Assembly (NCBI RefSeq): GCF_026625725.1
Contig: NZ_CP113060.1
Coordinates: 248,001 to 312,000, forward strand
Origin: Pseudomonas sp. SL4(2022)
GTDB taxonomy: Bacteria; Pseudomonadota; Gammaproteobacteria; Pseudomonadales; Pseudomonadaceae
Length of the DNA stretch: 64,000 nt
Direction: 5' to 3'
Below are positions 63,642-64,000 of this stretch, piece by piece. Numbering within the stretch: position 1 is the first letter of the stretch; the number at the start of each line of letters is the position of its first letter. The translations under genes were made by a program, and so were the position numbers. The notes beneath the pieces were generated by a model, which was not told the origin of the DNA, did no database searches, and worked only from the letters and a program-made list of their open reading frames with translations.

Positions 63642-64000
63642 ATGAACAAGGCTACTAAGCAGATGTCCAAACTGTTTGCCGCCATGGCCATGGCTGGCGT
63701 TGCCAGCTACTCGGTAGCGGCAGACACCATCAAGATTGGCCTGGCAGGCCCAGTCACCGGCGCAGTCGCGCAGTACGGTGAAATGCAATTCATCGGGGCC
63801 AAAATGGCCATCGAGCAGATCAACAAGGCCGGCGGGGTAAACGGCGCACAACTCGAAGGTGTGGTCTATGACGACGCCTGTGATCCAAAGCAAGCCGTTG
63901 CCGTTGCCAACAAAATCGTCAACGACGAAGTCAAGTTTGTTGTTGGTCACCTCTGCTCCAGCTCCACCCAGCCGGCGTCCGACATCTACGAAGACGAAGG
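63642..64000 (+). CDS. braC: Branched-chain amino acid ABC transporter substrate-binding protein, N-terminal part
   Basis: The first 119 residues are seen; the gene is cut by the window end. The signal peptide MNKATKQMSKLFAAMAMAGV ends at about 26 (SVAA). The mature protein begins DTIKIGLAGPVTGAVAQYGE and continues with GAKMAIEQINKAGGVNGAQL and VVGHLCSSSTQPASDIYEDE, which is the LivJ/BraC type I binding fold including the leucine-binding CSSSTQPA loop. It should bind Leu, Ile, Val (and Ala or Thr) in the periplasm for a Bra/Liv importer encoded downstream. Confidence 0.92.
   Translation, partial: MNKATKQMSKLFAAMAMAGVASYSVAADTIKIGLAGPVTGAVAQYGEMQFIGAKMAIEQINKAGGVNGAQLEGVVYDDACDPKQAVAVANKIVNDEVKFVVGHLCSSSTQPASDIYEDE

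Overview
The window is a stretch of a gammaproteobacterial chromosome that reads as Pseudomonas. The evidence is the order fleR-fleS-fleQ-fliT-fliS-fliS-fliD-flaG-fliC, a variable island between fliC and flgL, then flgKJIHGFEDCB, and further on bfd-bfr-grxD-argF, glpK/glpR-glpD and rapA. Sigma-54 (RpoN) promoters in front of flagellar operons and Anr-type boxes fit the same group. No rRNA, tRNA, CRISPR array, prophage or intact insertion sequence was seen.

Layout. 1-558 is the C-terminal end of a LapD-type degenerate EAL protein. 638-9805 (minus strand) holds the late flagellar regulators FleQ and FleSR, filament chaperones, cap, FlaG and flagellin. 10078-22518 (minus) is one tightly coupled nine-gene operon in the place where Pseudomonas flagellin glycosylation islands lie. 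22661-34254 (minus) encodes the hook, rod, P- and L-rings and junction proteins. 34647-41300 holds iron storage genes (bfd, bfr), grxD, a molybdopterin oxidoreductase, argF with an ABC ATPase, and a PhzF-family gene. 41431-46880 holds a periplasmic binding protein and the glycerol catabolic genes. 46975-51365 holds a tiny cbb3 oxidase subunit (CcoM), an AlkB-like dioxygenase and rapA. 51556-58277 holds a CHASE2 cyclase, an SH3 protein, an M48 lipoprotein protease, a GAF/HD-GYP protein and an MFS transporter. 58577-62498 holds an unusual tubulin/FtsZ-like GTPase and two glyoxylate-pathway genes. The window ends with two small DUF proteins and the start of a BraC/LivJ-type binding protein.

The most interesting system is the island at 10078-22518. 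Its first four genes, which generic annotation would call PEP synthase-like, glutamine amidotransferase, LicC-like nucleotidyltransferase and APS kinase, match in type, length and order the four Campylobacter jejuni enzymes (Cj1418, Cj1417, Cj1416, Cj1415) that build the activated phosphoramidate used for O-methyl phosphoramidate capsule decoration. A SAM methyltransferase follows. Next come an aminotransferase and a WxcM-type acetyltransferase/ketoisomerase fusion, which should make a dTDP-3-acetamido-3,6-dideoxyhexose. A CDP-glycerol-phosphotransferase-like protein could transfer the CDP-activated group, and a 1441-residue multi-domain glycosyltransferase ends the operon next to flagellin. 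My reading is that this organism decorates its flagellin glycan with a (methyl) phosphoramidate. A sigma-54-like promoter in front of the operon would tie it to flagellar gene expression.

The second notable item is the 734-residue protein at 58577-60781. It carries the tubulin/FtsZ nucleotide-binding signature in the correct order but is neither FtsZ nor a known plasmid or phage tubulin.
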